Shown: piece after piece, positions 36,971-48,581 of the stretch
How positions within the stretch are numbered: position 1 is the first letter of the stretch
Layout of the letters: the number at the start of each line of letters is the position of its first letter
From: Acanthaster planci
Taxonomy: Eukaryota > Echinodermata > Asteroidea > Valvatida > Acanthasteridae
Direction: 5' to 3'
Assembly: GCF_001949145.1 (NCBI RefSeq)
Contig: NW_019091366.1
Location: 1,300,799 to 1,364,798, forward strand
Length of the DNA stretch: 64,000 nucleotides
The notes under the pieces: generated by a model
What the model saw: only the letters and a program-made list of their open reading frames with translations
Told to the model about the DNA's origin: nothing
Databases searched by the model: none
Position numbers and translations under genes: made by a program

Positions 36971-37921
36971 ATTGGGACCCTCCCCTTCATCGACGTGCAA
37001 TGTGTTTCGGACCAACGGGGCAAAACAAAAGAGTGTTGAAATAGATGGGTAATAGAGTGATCCCAACACGACGCTTTTAGCGTCGACCTGCTTACTTCTG
37101 CGTTTGAAAACGAGGCTGTATGTGTCAGCTTCAATTCTTGATATGATCAGACGATTGAAAGTAAGCAGTTAAGACACAAAATACATAAAGGTATGTTAGA
37201 TTCAGACTTTCTGGGCTGCAAATTTTTGTGGAAGAGTCTTTCAGAATGACTCGACACGTAAAATCAAAAGAAAAAATAACGGCAAATTGCTGCAAACTAA
37301 CGTACCTGCGATGGTCTTGTATCTGTGCAGTGGGCGTGGTTTCAGTTGAAGTGGCGTCACACTTTCGAACCAGATACAGCATGGAGGCCCTACTGTGTCG
37401 ACTCTGCGGGCTCGCGCGACGAAGCTTAAGTTCAACACAGAGAGGCTCGGTTTCGATGCGGATATTCGCAGACAGTGCTAATGCGAAATGCCTCTAAACC
37501 GCTTTCGACGTAAGAACCAGGTATGACCTAACGCGTCTGGCAGAACCACATTCCTGACAATTGTGAAATCCTCTAATAGCATATTGAGATAAATGCGTGC
37601 GCAAAACAGAGCTACATTTCTCGACACGTTTTCCCCTGTGTTAAATTCGGCAATTAGCCAACAACCAATCTCAGACCTACCAATATCACAACTGTATCAC
37701 GGAACACCAATGGTTTGCTAATGCTTAAATCCACCTACTAATAACTTGGTAAACCGACCATAGACCACAATACAAAAGTTCTTCGCTAGGAGAAGGAATA
37801 ATGCAATGCCCAACCGGCCGCTGTTGTTGAAAAGCTGAATGGTAATTACCTCCTACCAGACATTTTATGAATTCGCTCACTTACTGCCTGTTCGGACATG
37901 CCGCCTGTGCGGACATTTGAA

Positions 37922-38092
37922 GCAAGATATGGGACGGAGAGAACCCCGGCCGCCTTTGTGTTGGTCATTGCTTGATCGGAATCTCAGGAATTCTTTACAG
38001 ACTTCTGGGGTGGATGTGTTACGTAACAATAGTCCAGAGCGCGTACAGGGATGGGACAGGTAAAGGGAGTACCCCTCCGTCCCATATCTTGC
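37922..38092. repeat. Foldback with perfect 18-bp arms
   Basis: GCAAGATATGGGACGGAG at 37922-37939 is exactly repeated in inverse orientation at 38075-38092, with a 135-bp spacer. GTGCGGAC words lie near both outer ends (37908 and 38101). This may be the remnant of a small inverted-repeat element. Confidence 0.5.
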
Positions 38093-38279
38093 CTGGTATA
38101 TGTGCGGACGTACGAATGAATGAAGAGCATTAACGAAAGGTCAGTCCCCACCTTGGCCACATATGCAACGGTGGCAACCATGACTGATAAAATCTTGTAA
38201 TGAAATTATGTGCACGCCTATAATAGAAACTACAAACAAAATTTAGACTGTGAACTGTAGGCCTACCTTGTAATGGCTA

Positions 38280-38759
38280 GGGGTGCACCTCTACAAATAA
38301 ATTTCCATAGACAGCAAAGATAAATCCCCACATTTCACAATTATTTTAAAAATACTCACAACTCTCACAGGTGTCCATGCTGCACAGAAAAACGATGATC
38401 GACATGTCCCCTTTCATTTTCCTTTCAATTTTTTTTGGGTTGACCAATGGATTTTTGAGAAATGTTCACCAGAAGCAGACCACCCCTAGAATGAAGAAAA
38501 TGTCCCTGCCCAGGAAAGTAGCCATTTTGAAAAACCATCTCTCTGCAAAACGGCCAAATAGTGCCACTTCGGGACCCGACTGCACCCAAATTGCTCAGAA
38601 TTGGAAGCCCAAGTCCGGGCCAGAGGTTCAGTGTCATATTTCTCCAATTCCTCAATTTCATGGCTCTCAGGACTCTCTAATATGAAATATTTTGAGTGTA
38701 TAACTTTTATTAATGAGCTCGGCGGACATATTTTGGGCCTTTTTGCATGGGTGCACCCC
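38280..38759. mobile_element. MITE-like element with GGGGTGCACC ends and TA duplication
   Basis: A 480-bp non-coding segment starts GGGGTGCACC and ends GGTGCACCCC, flanked by TA on both sides within CTAG (38277-38280 and 38759-38762). The full inverted match CTAGGGGTGCACC is 13 bp, with weaker similarity further in. TA duplication fits Tc1/mariner-type mobilisation. No transposase is encoded. Confidence 0.55.
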
Positions 38760-39269
38760 TAGCGAACCCGCAGTGGGCTCCTTCGACTCCGCTAAACCTA
38801 AGGCATATGACGACCGGCGGTTGGGCCCAGAATACAGCCGTGGCATTAATTGGTCTAGTCCGAGCCTAAGGACCACGTCCGGCACGGGCTCGCAGGAATC
38901 GCGGACTGACGATGATTCGAGCCAGAGGCCCTCTACGTTCAGAGCGATGCAAATAGTACCAAAGGAGCCTCTGCTGCTAAGGGAATAGTGCCCTCTCTTG
39001 GTCCAGCTCGAGGTCCATAGTCGAAGCAAACATGGTATGAACAAGAAGAAGAAATTGCTGAGCAGGAGCTTTTGACAGTGGAGAACTTTTTTGCCGACGT
39101 TTCCATCCCAAGGTTTTAGCTGTCTTATATGATGAACTGAAAATGTAGTGTGGCGTTAAATCCCCAGGTTCCTGCTGACAACGCCGTGACTCAACGACAT
39201 GGAAAGCAGATTTGTATGTGAAAAGGCATTGCCTAACGTGGTCCCTGATTGATTTTACAAATTACGCAC

Positions 39270-39420
39270 TGTTAGATGACAAGTATTTGTCGGTTTGCAC
39301 CAATGAGACGAGGGTTCGAGTCCCAGATTGGCCCAGGCTTTAAGTGAATTAAATTTTGGTTTCAATTCCATACTCGCTCTAGCAGGTTTCCTCCGGGTAC
39401 TCCGGTTTCCTCCTGCCTAT
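39270..39420 (+). repeat. SINE remnant with box B
   Basis: A Pol III box B-like GGTTCGAGTCCC near 39313 follows a degraded head with no clear box A. Some 70 bp later comes GGTTTCCTCCGGGTACTCCG and then GGTTTCCTCC, a motif I know from SINE bodies of several marine invertebrates. It is likely an old tRNA-derived SINE fragment. Confidence 0.5.
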
Positions 39421-40859
39421 CTAAAAGTACACTTTCTTCCTGTTAGCAAGAAATGCACACATTTGTCGTAACTGTCATACCCAATATGCCACCTGCTATC
39501 ATTTGCAGAAACACCAGCAGAATGAAGACCACAAGTGGAAAAAAGGGGCGCCCTTCAAAGGACAAGAAATAGGTACATGTACCAGAAAGCACTGCTTTGA
39601 TGAGACCTGTTGTGCTGGATTCTTCAGAGGTTTGGTCTTTAATTTAATTAAATAAAGATGGAAATAGTTACCCCTAAAGGAAAAACTTGAGTCTCAGTCT
39701 TCTCCGGCCGCTTGTTGACTCGACGAAACAGTGAAGATTTAATATGTGCAATAATTAATACTAAGGAAATGTGTCCTTCCGCGGGAACAGTCAGCGTAGG
39801 GAGAAAGCACTGCCTAATCAGATCCTATCCCCGCATCTGAACACAAGTTGAACTAAGAAAAAATGGCTGCTAGATGAAGTAGTGGACCAGTGACTTGTGG
39901 AAGCTCGGCTGCACAGTGAAGGAGTGATGTTGCATTCTGCATGCATTAAGCTTTTATACTACTTTGCTGGAATGAAGAGCCCTACCCTGTCCATTGAATT
40001 CAATTATAAAAGCCGCAGGTCTGAACAAAGAGGGGGATTTACCGACCTCTAAAAAATGCCAGGGCAGGACTGCAGCGCTAAAGCTGTTCAGGAATTCACT
40101 ACAATTCCATTTGATTTCTTTATTGCTAAATATGGTTGGAGTATAGTTTTCTACATATAGGTAACTTTAATTTACACTAGTCTTCAACCATTTCAATAAA
40201 ACTGGTCAACTGAATTTTCTAAGAACCCCACTTCCACGTACATGTACACTTTTCTTTATAAGTGAAACTATTCAAGTATAAAGACTAACATATGTGCTTA
40301 ATAAACATCTTCAGATTTGAAACAGTTTCACTCTGCAATTGATGATTATTACTTGAATGAGAAAAATGTTAAATGATATGTTCAACTGTTGTTTTATTTT
40401 TTTTTAATATTTGACCTTTTAATTTGTAATACAGATATATATATCTACATGTATATGGTTATGGGTTGTGGTACTAACAAATGTGCCGAACTCTCCATGT
40501 AAGTTGCTAAGAAAATGTCTTGATTGTTCAATTAAGTGGCCACGTTGTGTCCCACCATTTATCTCAGCACTACCAAATTGAAGACATTGGGGGACCAGGT
40601 GGAGAAACGAGCCCAGTTTGTGGAAACAGTTCTTGGCCAAACATTCATTTATCGACAGAAGTTTAGTTATTGCCAAATGAAGTATGAAAGAACCGATCTG
40701 TTTCTCAAAGTAAAACCAAACTACACCTTGTCCAGTTTGGTTATTAGTTTCAGCTTGGATTTTGCCATTACACGTGTTGTTTTTAAAATCTATTGCATTG
40801 AGACCCTGAAAGCAGTAGTTTTAAAGAAACTAAAAGTTACAAAAGGGAAGTCAGGTTGG

Positions 40860-40960
40860 TGAAGTTGAGTCTCTCTTCGCCGTTCACCTCTGCAACCCGG
40901 GTTCGAATCCCACCTAGGTCAGTATGTGGATCAGGTTTTCATTCCCCCTCTGAAACTGAA
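40860..40960 (+). repeat. SINE remnant with perfect box B
   Basis: GGGTTCGAATCCCACCTAGG near 40899 contains a perfect Pol III box B (GGTTCGAATCC), followed by GTGGATCAGGTTTTCATTCC, which resembles tRNA-derived SINE bodies. The box A region is degraded. It is not a tRNA gene because no cloverleaf can be drawn upstream. Confidence 0.5.
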
Positions 40961-41113
40961 CATTTTTTGTCTGTCCTCTTTATCACTTCATCCTGTAACT
41001 GGCACTCCCGGCCTTCAAATGAACAGATAAAAATAAAATGTATTCCATATTTACAACTCACTTTTTGAAGATTTTCTTTGTTATTGTAACGCTTAAATTT
41101 TGTCACAAACAAA

Positions 41114-41468
41114 GAGTTAGGTGTGTCTGGAGTGGTGCTTTGGAATCCGATTGTCGACACCAAGACAAGAAAAGGTTGGGAAGAGGTTCGGAGGTACATC
41201 ACCTCAGCCCTGGGTCCGCTGGTCAAGGCCAGGACCGACGCTGCCGTGCAGTCAGTCAATCTTTAGCAGTAATGGTAGATGTGTCGGGAATATCTTGACG
41301 CGCGCAAAACAGCGCCATCTGTTGAGCTTATGTGAAATAATCCTGAGAGGGCGGTATTTACTAAGCCCCTTCTCTACTTTGTCACGTTATGATTTGGATG
41401 TTGGAGGATATTGTTTCTGCCAGTGCTATCGTGGCTGGAAAGGGAATGACTGCAGCATATCAGTTTGA
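41114..41468 (+). pseudogene. Hyaluronidase last-exon relic, frameshifted
   Basis: The + strand first reads ELGVSGVVLWNPIVDTKTRK, later YITSALGPLVKARTDAAVQ, then hits a stop at 41264-41266. This aligns with GVVFWGD... YIKAALGPLVQ of the hyaluronidase at 30975-33049. A shift of one base near 41240-41247 continues the match: CSQSIFSSNGRCVGN, a spacer of similar length, then CFCQCYRGWKGNDC and a stop. The frameshift, the loss of the GD after W (now NP) and replacement of an EGF cysteine by F (IFSSNG) indicate a dead copy. No GT-AG pair explains the shift. Upstream hyaluronidase exons were not found on this strand. It is oriented opposite to the intact gene and is well diverged, so it is old. Confidence 0.8.
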
Positions 41469-44400
41469 TATAGGATCTTGTGCATCCTTTTGACTATTTT
41501 AATTAAACAATTCATGAGTTTGCAAATATGGCACACGACTGAAAAAATGCTTTCGTGTGATGTAATGACAGCTTTCCTGTCGAATGTCCTTTGCAACTCG
41601 ATTGGCCTATACGACGTATGAATAGGCCCTATGTAACCTTTGATCCTCTTTAGGATGTTGATGGCGGGTTTTGTATGAAAACTCAGATGGATTCAAAAAA
41701 GATTTAATGTTATCTCTCCGGAAGTTATCTCCAGCTTGAAGGCGCAAGTGTGGCTGAGAGGGCCAGCTTACAATAAGATGAAAACTAAATGTATTGTCGA
41801 TAAGTAACAAGTAACTACTAAGGACTACTATTAAGATGGTAAAGGGTGACAGTTAAATAAAATGTTTCTAACCTGTAGATATGTTGGAAACACAATAATT
41901 CAAATGCATTATCAGTCAATTAGCTTTAAATGCTAGGTGACATAAACGCATCTTTACATTTTCTGCTGTAAGGTACAAGGGTTTTCCGAAAAGTACGAAG
42001 TGCAGTTAGTGCTGACGAACGAGCATATTTAATGTTATCTTTATATCACAATAGCAAAGGGTTGGAGCTTGAGTAGGTGTGCTTGCAACCCTTAATTATT
42101 CATTGGCGTCGAATGACTTTTTGCTTTCGAACTCTGTATTTTATAGGCTATTCAATGTTATGAAATCTCACTTTGTCATGCCTTGCAGATACATATTGCA
42201 CTCAATGTTGCTACTATATCCTCTTCATCCTCCGTCAAACCACTGAAATCACCATACATGTACATCCAGGTTGTTTTGATTTGCTCTAGGTCCCACAAAT
42301 CAAAGCATCTAGTGAAAAAAATGACGATGTTTGTGTGCATATTCCCTTTTCAGTCCGACGACAGACGACGAACGAGTCTCGTGTCCTTAAGCGGAGGGGC
42401 GCGGCGAGTATTTGGCCCGCGGCGTTCCTCGTCTTGAAGACGCTGTGCCCGCTGATGCGTCTCACAAGAAATCGCTGCGAGCTCTTTATCGCCGTAGCAG
42501 ATAGAGAAACGCTTGCTGTCTAGAAAAGACACAGATGAGCGATGACATGAGCCAGGAGTGCAGCAGGAGTGGGCCATTAACTGTCTGCAAGCTATTTAAT
42601 GAAGATTTCTCTAGAAATGAAAAGAACTCATTCGATAAATTTATCGTGACATTAGATTGACGGTCTCAAATCTTCAGTCATTTTACCTTATAAGCTTAAT
42701 TGATCAAGTTTTATTTAGGTGGGGATCCAAAATAACAAATGAACTCTCACTTCTATTCAGAAATAAAATGATAAACCCACTGCAAGTCCGATTCGGTAAA
42801 ATATTGAAACGATTTTTTAATTTCAGACTCGTTTTCGAAGGCCTATTTGTATAAAACATATTTTGTTCATATGAGATGGGCTAGTGTCAAACTATGACTG
42901 TTCCCCCAGAGAAGGATGTTCTTCATTCATCATGAGCGCTCCTAGATTTGATGCACTTGAAAACCTTCTCTTGATTAGACGGGATTGATTGCGAGGTCTT
43001 GTAAGACCTTATGTCAATCAATTCAGAGGTCAAATCGCCCACTGGACAATTTTGTTTTAAGTTTTATTCATTTTGTCTATTTATTTCTGTTCATCCAACA
43101 GCGCATTTGGCGCAAATTACAGGACAAAGACAATGGAGAAATGTTTATTTGTTGAACCTACATGCGTAGTATCCTAAAAGGGCGTGGTCCGACAAGAGCA
43201 TGAAATCCGTTAAGGAAATATACGAGTAACCATGCACGTATTGTTGGTAATAAGTGAAAGTTCCTTTCTAGAGAGAGAAAGTTCTTGAAGATTCGCCACT
43301 GCATTAAGACGGATGAATGGTGGTAGGATGGGTCTGGAGTTTTATCCATCCAAAGGAATTAAAACCAGTTATTCTCCTAAGTGACAGGTATTCTACAACC
43401 TGGCATGGTTTCCAGGTCTTTTCTTGGACGACAGAGACCAGAACACACGAAGAGAAAGACGTTACCAAGACAAGACATTTTCCTTTTTCATCTTGAGACT
43501 TACATTGGCATATTTGACCCAATTTTAGCCAACCTCGCGTGCACTACATCCCCGCGGCTCCGTGGCTTTCTTTTTATTCTTCAATTATGTTCAATTCTTC
43601 TTTGGCGATAGAACAGGGACCGTATTTTAACGGCTGATTTGTTTTAGGCAGACGAGTAAATATACATCTTAGCTCTGAGAAGCGGGACTGGAAGAGTGTC
43701 TTTGCTCTTGTGTTTTGTTAAGGGGGTTCTGGGTTGTCCGCCTTATAAATTAGGCGGCAGTATTTACTTGGAGATTTGTATAAAATGACATACCTGGGTT
43801 GGTGATTTAGGGAAGCTTGTTGCGCGCCGGCGGCCCGCAATTACAGGGGCAAAGGCAAGCAAGCCTCTTCTGTTCTTTTTATCAATATCTGGCGAGATGT
43901 ACTCCGTAACCTTTCTGTGTCATTTACAAAATCCCATTGAGATAATCACTTGCGTTTTCTTTTGTATCAGAATCATTATATACATATTGATTTATATATA
44001 TCTTTTACTAGTATGTTGCAATATCGTTTCCTTCTCCAAAGCATGTAGAAACATTTCATTGCTTGGATAAAAGGACTACGGAGAAAACAAAAGGGAGATA
44101 TATAAGATAAAGCCACACACAATCGAAGCCTATATTCTGTTTTGAATCTCTTCGTTCGTGGTACTGGCGAGTAAGATTATTCATTTTGATAATTAACTCT
44201 ACCGAGAAATAAAAGGTAAAGTCACAAATTATGGGCTGACTACATCACTTATGGCGGTTGGTGGGTAGTCCACCGAAAATATGCTACCATCACTAGACAC
44301 ACGCTGAACGGTCCAGCTCAGCATTGTTTCCTTGGCGCACATCATGACTACCCTCTTTGGCTTCATTATGGTGAGGACGAGAAGGGATTGAACACATTTC

Positions 44401-47400
44401 GATTGGCAACTACATAAAATTCATTCCCTTATTTTTTTTCTATATCTGTACGAATGATGATTCAAAGCATAATCATTTTGTTTCATGTCACGTCCTGTTT
44501 TAGTCGTTTTCAGCAAGCGATTCGCCAGTATTATGATATCGCGTTACATTGCCACGGTATCGCGTTTTCTTTAAATAGACAAGTTTACAAATGTTCCATC
44601 ATCCAGTGGCGTAAACCTGGTCAAAAATGTCATAATTCTCTCGGCAAATCAGCTTCGGGGGCCGCGCTGTGGTCGTTACGGAAATCTCAAAATTCATGGT
44701 GTTACTGTAATATTTAAAACGAAAGCACCGAGCGATACAAACAATCTGGAGCCGGACAGACTGGGGTGCTCTCCCGTGCAGTCAGACCCAACGCGCGGCG
44801 GGTTGGTCTCATATATCACTCGCTACAATGTGAGCAACATGCCCTGTGAATTATCACTTTGATTGAACCTGCGGATGACATTGAACATCGCACTGCGAGA
44901 TGCATACTTTTCGGGTGTTATCCCAGTATCCCAACCGTTTTATACAGAGAAACTTTGATGTTGTTTTTTTTCCACTCTCGACTGAATATTAGGTTCAAAT
45001 GGTTCAAGAGATTATGCTCATGAGGGGCGTAGTCGTCGGCAATGCGGGGCAAATGTGCAGTTACACCCAGATATCGTGCTTGCCACAATTGTTTTTTCGG
45101 TCAGAACTTAAATTTATTGTTCCTGCATTGCCTCTGAGTATAAGACCTATTTAACCTGCAGTAGGGCAGTGCAGTTCGAATTCTCCCAAAGTTATGCACC
45201 GAAGCCAGAGAGCATGTGCTTTTTTGGAGGAAAAAAATGTCATGTATGCACGTGGCGCACATTACGAGAGGACCGAAGGATAGTAGTTTAAGTTTTTTTA
45301 AACGTCACCTCTTTTCCAACACAACTGCAGATTCTTGGCAGGTCATTTGAAACTCATTTATCAAAAAGGGCAGCCGTTTTTGTTTTTGTAAGAAAGGAAG
45401 AATAAAACAGTCGGATACATTTAAGGGTCCGTTGGGTAAGTCAGTTATGGGCCCGCCTCGCACACAGCACTTTGGCGACCTCCGGACGACTGGCACGGCG
45501 GCCGAACAGACGGAAAAGGTCAGGCGGAGGTGAGCCACCCATCTGCCGCCTATCGAGGGTGACCAGCTGGGCGTGATGACAGCCCTGGGAAGGGAAAGCA
45601 AAGAGGTTGTATGGGGATTGCTTAAGGCACCAAGCCGGGGTAAACATTTTCGCAACGTCGCGCACGGGAGGACCCTTTTGAGAGTAAACAACAAACAGGC
45701 GCCCGCTATCGCTCAACATGACAACACTCTCGGGGTATTAGTACAACAGAAAGTGGAAGGGTGGAAACTCTGGACAGACTGAGGTGGGGAGTTCGGCCTA
45801 CAGTTTAAATTTTTAAGAATTTTTCTATAGGAGTAAGTTTCAAATTAGCCATTTGGTATAGTAAGGATTCGGGGTCTGTGGCAACATTTAGAGAAACATG
45901 TTTGAGAAAGGTCTGCATTTGAGAGCCCCCTAGGTCGACGAAACATGTTTCGGCTAAATCGTGTAATTTGATTTCATAGCAGACTAGAGTAAAATTGTAT
46001 TAGTTCATTCCAGTCAGTCTCTCTGTATCAATGAACCTGGAAAGGTACTTGTCAAAGTTCTGAGTATTTTCCAAAAGAGTAAATCAAATAAATCCAAGAT
46101 TTGTCCTCTGGGGCTGTTTCAAGTCACTAATCTGAACATAACGGCGATCAGGCAGAGAGGGAAATAATGACAAGCTGTCGACGGTTCTTTGCCGTCGGAT
46201 ACTAGCCAAGAGGCACGTCCATTATTCCCCCATCCATCTTGATACGCAATTACTTTTGATCTTAATTTGTAGGGAGAACGACACCCAGAGCCTCGCCTCT
46301 TATCTTGCCAGGGGTGTTGGTGGGACACTGGGGAATCACCGGCCAATTGCTAGCCCGACAGTTAGGGCCTCTCTCCCCGTCAAGTTCGGTGGGCGATCGC
46401 GTTGCAGATGATATATGATGGTTATTATCACTCCTGACAAGTATAGCTCCGAGATGTAAAAAGAGAGATGGGGGGGGGGGTAAAGTAAAAAAAAAAGGGC
46501 GATAGACCTCTTCACATATGGTCCTTTTGCGGCACTTCGGGCCATTTTCTTTTGTTCCGCTGGGGAGGAGCCCCGAGCTGCATTAACAGGCCTTCTGGCT
46601 CGCCGAGTGAGACAAGTTTTCTTCGGAGGCCCCAGCCATCTAACTCGCCTCTGCTAAGGCGAGCTGTCTCTTACTCCTCATGCCTCCGAGCCCCAAATTA
46701 CCATCGAATTACCCACACTTAACGGTACGGTTGCTTGGTGTCAGGCCGAAGCGGACCGCGCACGCGACGGCTTAAACAGCAGTAATGACTCCCTCATATG
46801 CGCTCGCGTTTGGTAAGCCAATTTTTTTTTGTTAACAGTCGTCAAAATCAGATAATTGGAAATGAATTTAATAGGGAAAGGGTTTTCAGGAAGTATGAAT
46901 TCAAGTTGATACAGAGTGACAACTGTCTACGAAAAGCAGATGGTTACTTTGTAAATTGACTGAGTGAACCCGATCTGTTTCGCAAATCTTTGGGCCAATC
47001 AATCAAAAACTCGGCCGTACACGAAGGGTTGAGCTGGGCGGAGGGTAGCTATTTGATGGGCTCCTTTCGAACTTACAGGGAGCGTTCACTTCAACAAGAT
47101 AAACTCGGTATCTGAAATGGGACAGCGCAAGGAAATGTCGTTCTCATTCGAGGATTTCGAGTCTGAAAAAGGGTGTGTTCAGTCTGAAAAGAACTGAACG
47201 TTTCGATATTGTGACTCTAATCCTCTGTACGAGAACAACTATTACCTGGGATTTTGTTCTCAAGCTCACAGCCTTGGAAAAAAACTGTCGAATGTACTGG
47301 CCATTTCAATCCAGCGAATTTTGCAGGTTTTTCTTCGGGATAAGCCACTATGAATGTTACATTAAATCCGAATCTTAATCTAGCTTGAAATATAAAAGTG

Positions 47401-48581
47401 AATTTACCACGTTCATTTTGTTCACTTAAACCACCCTTTTATTGGATCCATGTCTAATCTTACCGAACCTCAAGACATCGGCCTGTACACATAACGCCAC
47501 AGTCTCCTAATTAAATACAATAATTTAAATACAATAAGCTGTTTATTTACAGAGTTTTCCAAATTGGGCTCAGTCATAACCAGCAAATATCTGTGATTTT
47601 ATACAATTAATCACAACACAGGGCCCTCCCATTTCTGTTCTTTCTGTGATCCAACCAACTTCTGTCAATGCACATTTCATTAGTAACAGCAGTAATCCTA
47701 TTATAACAGACAGTGATTATAGCCTTTTGGCTGAAACAACGAGACATTTCAAAGCCAACATGTTACGCTGTCTATGCATTAGCAAATAGAAGGGTGTAGT
47801 TTTTGTGTGCGAATTTTGAAATATGCTTTTGGCAGTTCTCTGTTACTAAGAGCTCTAAAATTTGCAATGGATAAAAAACTGTTGGAACACAGATGGCTAA
47901 AATGGAATTTAGCTGGTTGTCTTTGTAACTAATACAACCACCTCCGGCTTGGTGAAAACAAAACTTAACGCGCAGATTTCATGGGATTGCAGTAGGTAGA
48001 ATCAAGGGAATATTAAAGTGATCCTGAACATTATCCTGCTCACTACAACAAACTGTGAATTCGCATTTTGTCTTGCCACAAGGTCATAAAGGTAATTAAT
48101 TGCTCTGTCGTTTGTCGTTGACGAGTTATTTTGGCGCGATGTGTAATTAAAAACTTCACGCCCATGTCCTCTGATAAAACGGCAATTGAGGTATTCAACA
48201 CGCCTTACATGCAGTTATATCATCTTGAGTCGGGAGAGTGTGAATCTTAACACTGGCTGAAAAATTGGTTGCGGGCTTTGCAGGCGCTAATCATCAACTA
48301 CGCACGGCTGCAAGAACTTGTCTTGATTAAGTTCTCCGTGAATTTGATTTTGATTTCAAAAGTTACAACTTCTGTCTTTGCTGTTACTGCAGCAATTCTG
48401 CTGCTTGTGTTGGCATGCTGGTTTCCTGTCTACAATCAGTTATTTTGCTGCCGCTGTTGCTATTGCGCAGCCGTTCGGTTGACCCATAGTCAATAATTGA
48501 TGTGGCTTAATGGTGATTTTCATTGCCGATGACGTCGCAGCGGCCCAAAACCTGCCAATAAGGAATATCATCAGATTTGGT
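41469..48581. other. Intergenic DNA downstream of Tlx
   Basis: 7.1 kb without supported genes. Three GC-richer, low-repeat patches stand out: about 42340-42580, 45420-45790 and 46530-46780. The last has an inverted pair CGGAGGC/GCCTCCG. A homeodomain-like TGTAATTAAAAA occurs near 48140. These could be regulatory blocks of Tlx, but nothing in the sequence proves it. Confidence 0.4.

Larger units (their letters stand above)
33050..38276. other. Intergenic DNA upstream of the hyaluronidase
   Basis: No gene is supported here. It holds a MITE-like element (33838-34409), a degenerate 26-bp repeat near 36850-36970 and a short foldback (37922-38092). The first few hundred bases should contain the hyaluronidase promoter; no clear TATA box is evident. 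Confidence 0.5.
38763..41113. other. Intergenic DNA with SINE remnants
   Basis: No coding gene is supported. Two tRNA-promoter-like remnants (39270-39420 and 40860-40960) are listed separately. The short ORFs on both strands near 40420-40860 show no recognisable family. Confidence 0.5.

Noticed and set aside
40419-40862. Opposed ORFs of 85 and 108 codons
   Set aside because: No domain, no splice context, and the + frame runs toward a SINE remnant; treated as chance ORFs.
45441-45719. Overlapping minus-strand ORFs of 92 and 129 codons
   Set aside because: Two frames are open at once, as expected in a GC-richer patch with few stops; neither shows a known domain.
45939-45952. CGAAACATGTTTCG palindrome as a regulatory operator
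   Set aside because: A single short palindrome with no motif match or gene nearby; such words are common in repeat-derived DNA.
47710-47750. U2 snRNA-like word AGCCTTTTGGCTGA
   Set aside because: Only about 11 bases match the U2 5' region; the following sequence lacks the AAGATCAAGTGTAG part and no snRNA structure follows.
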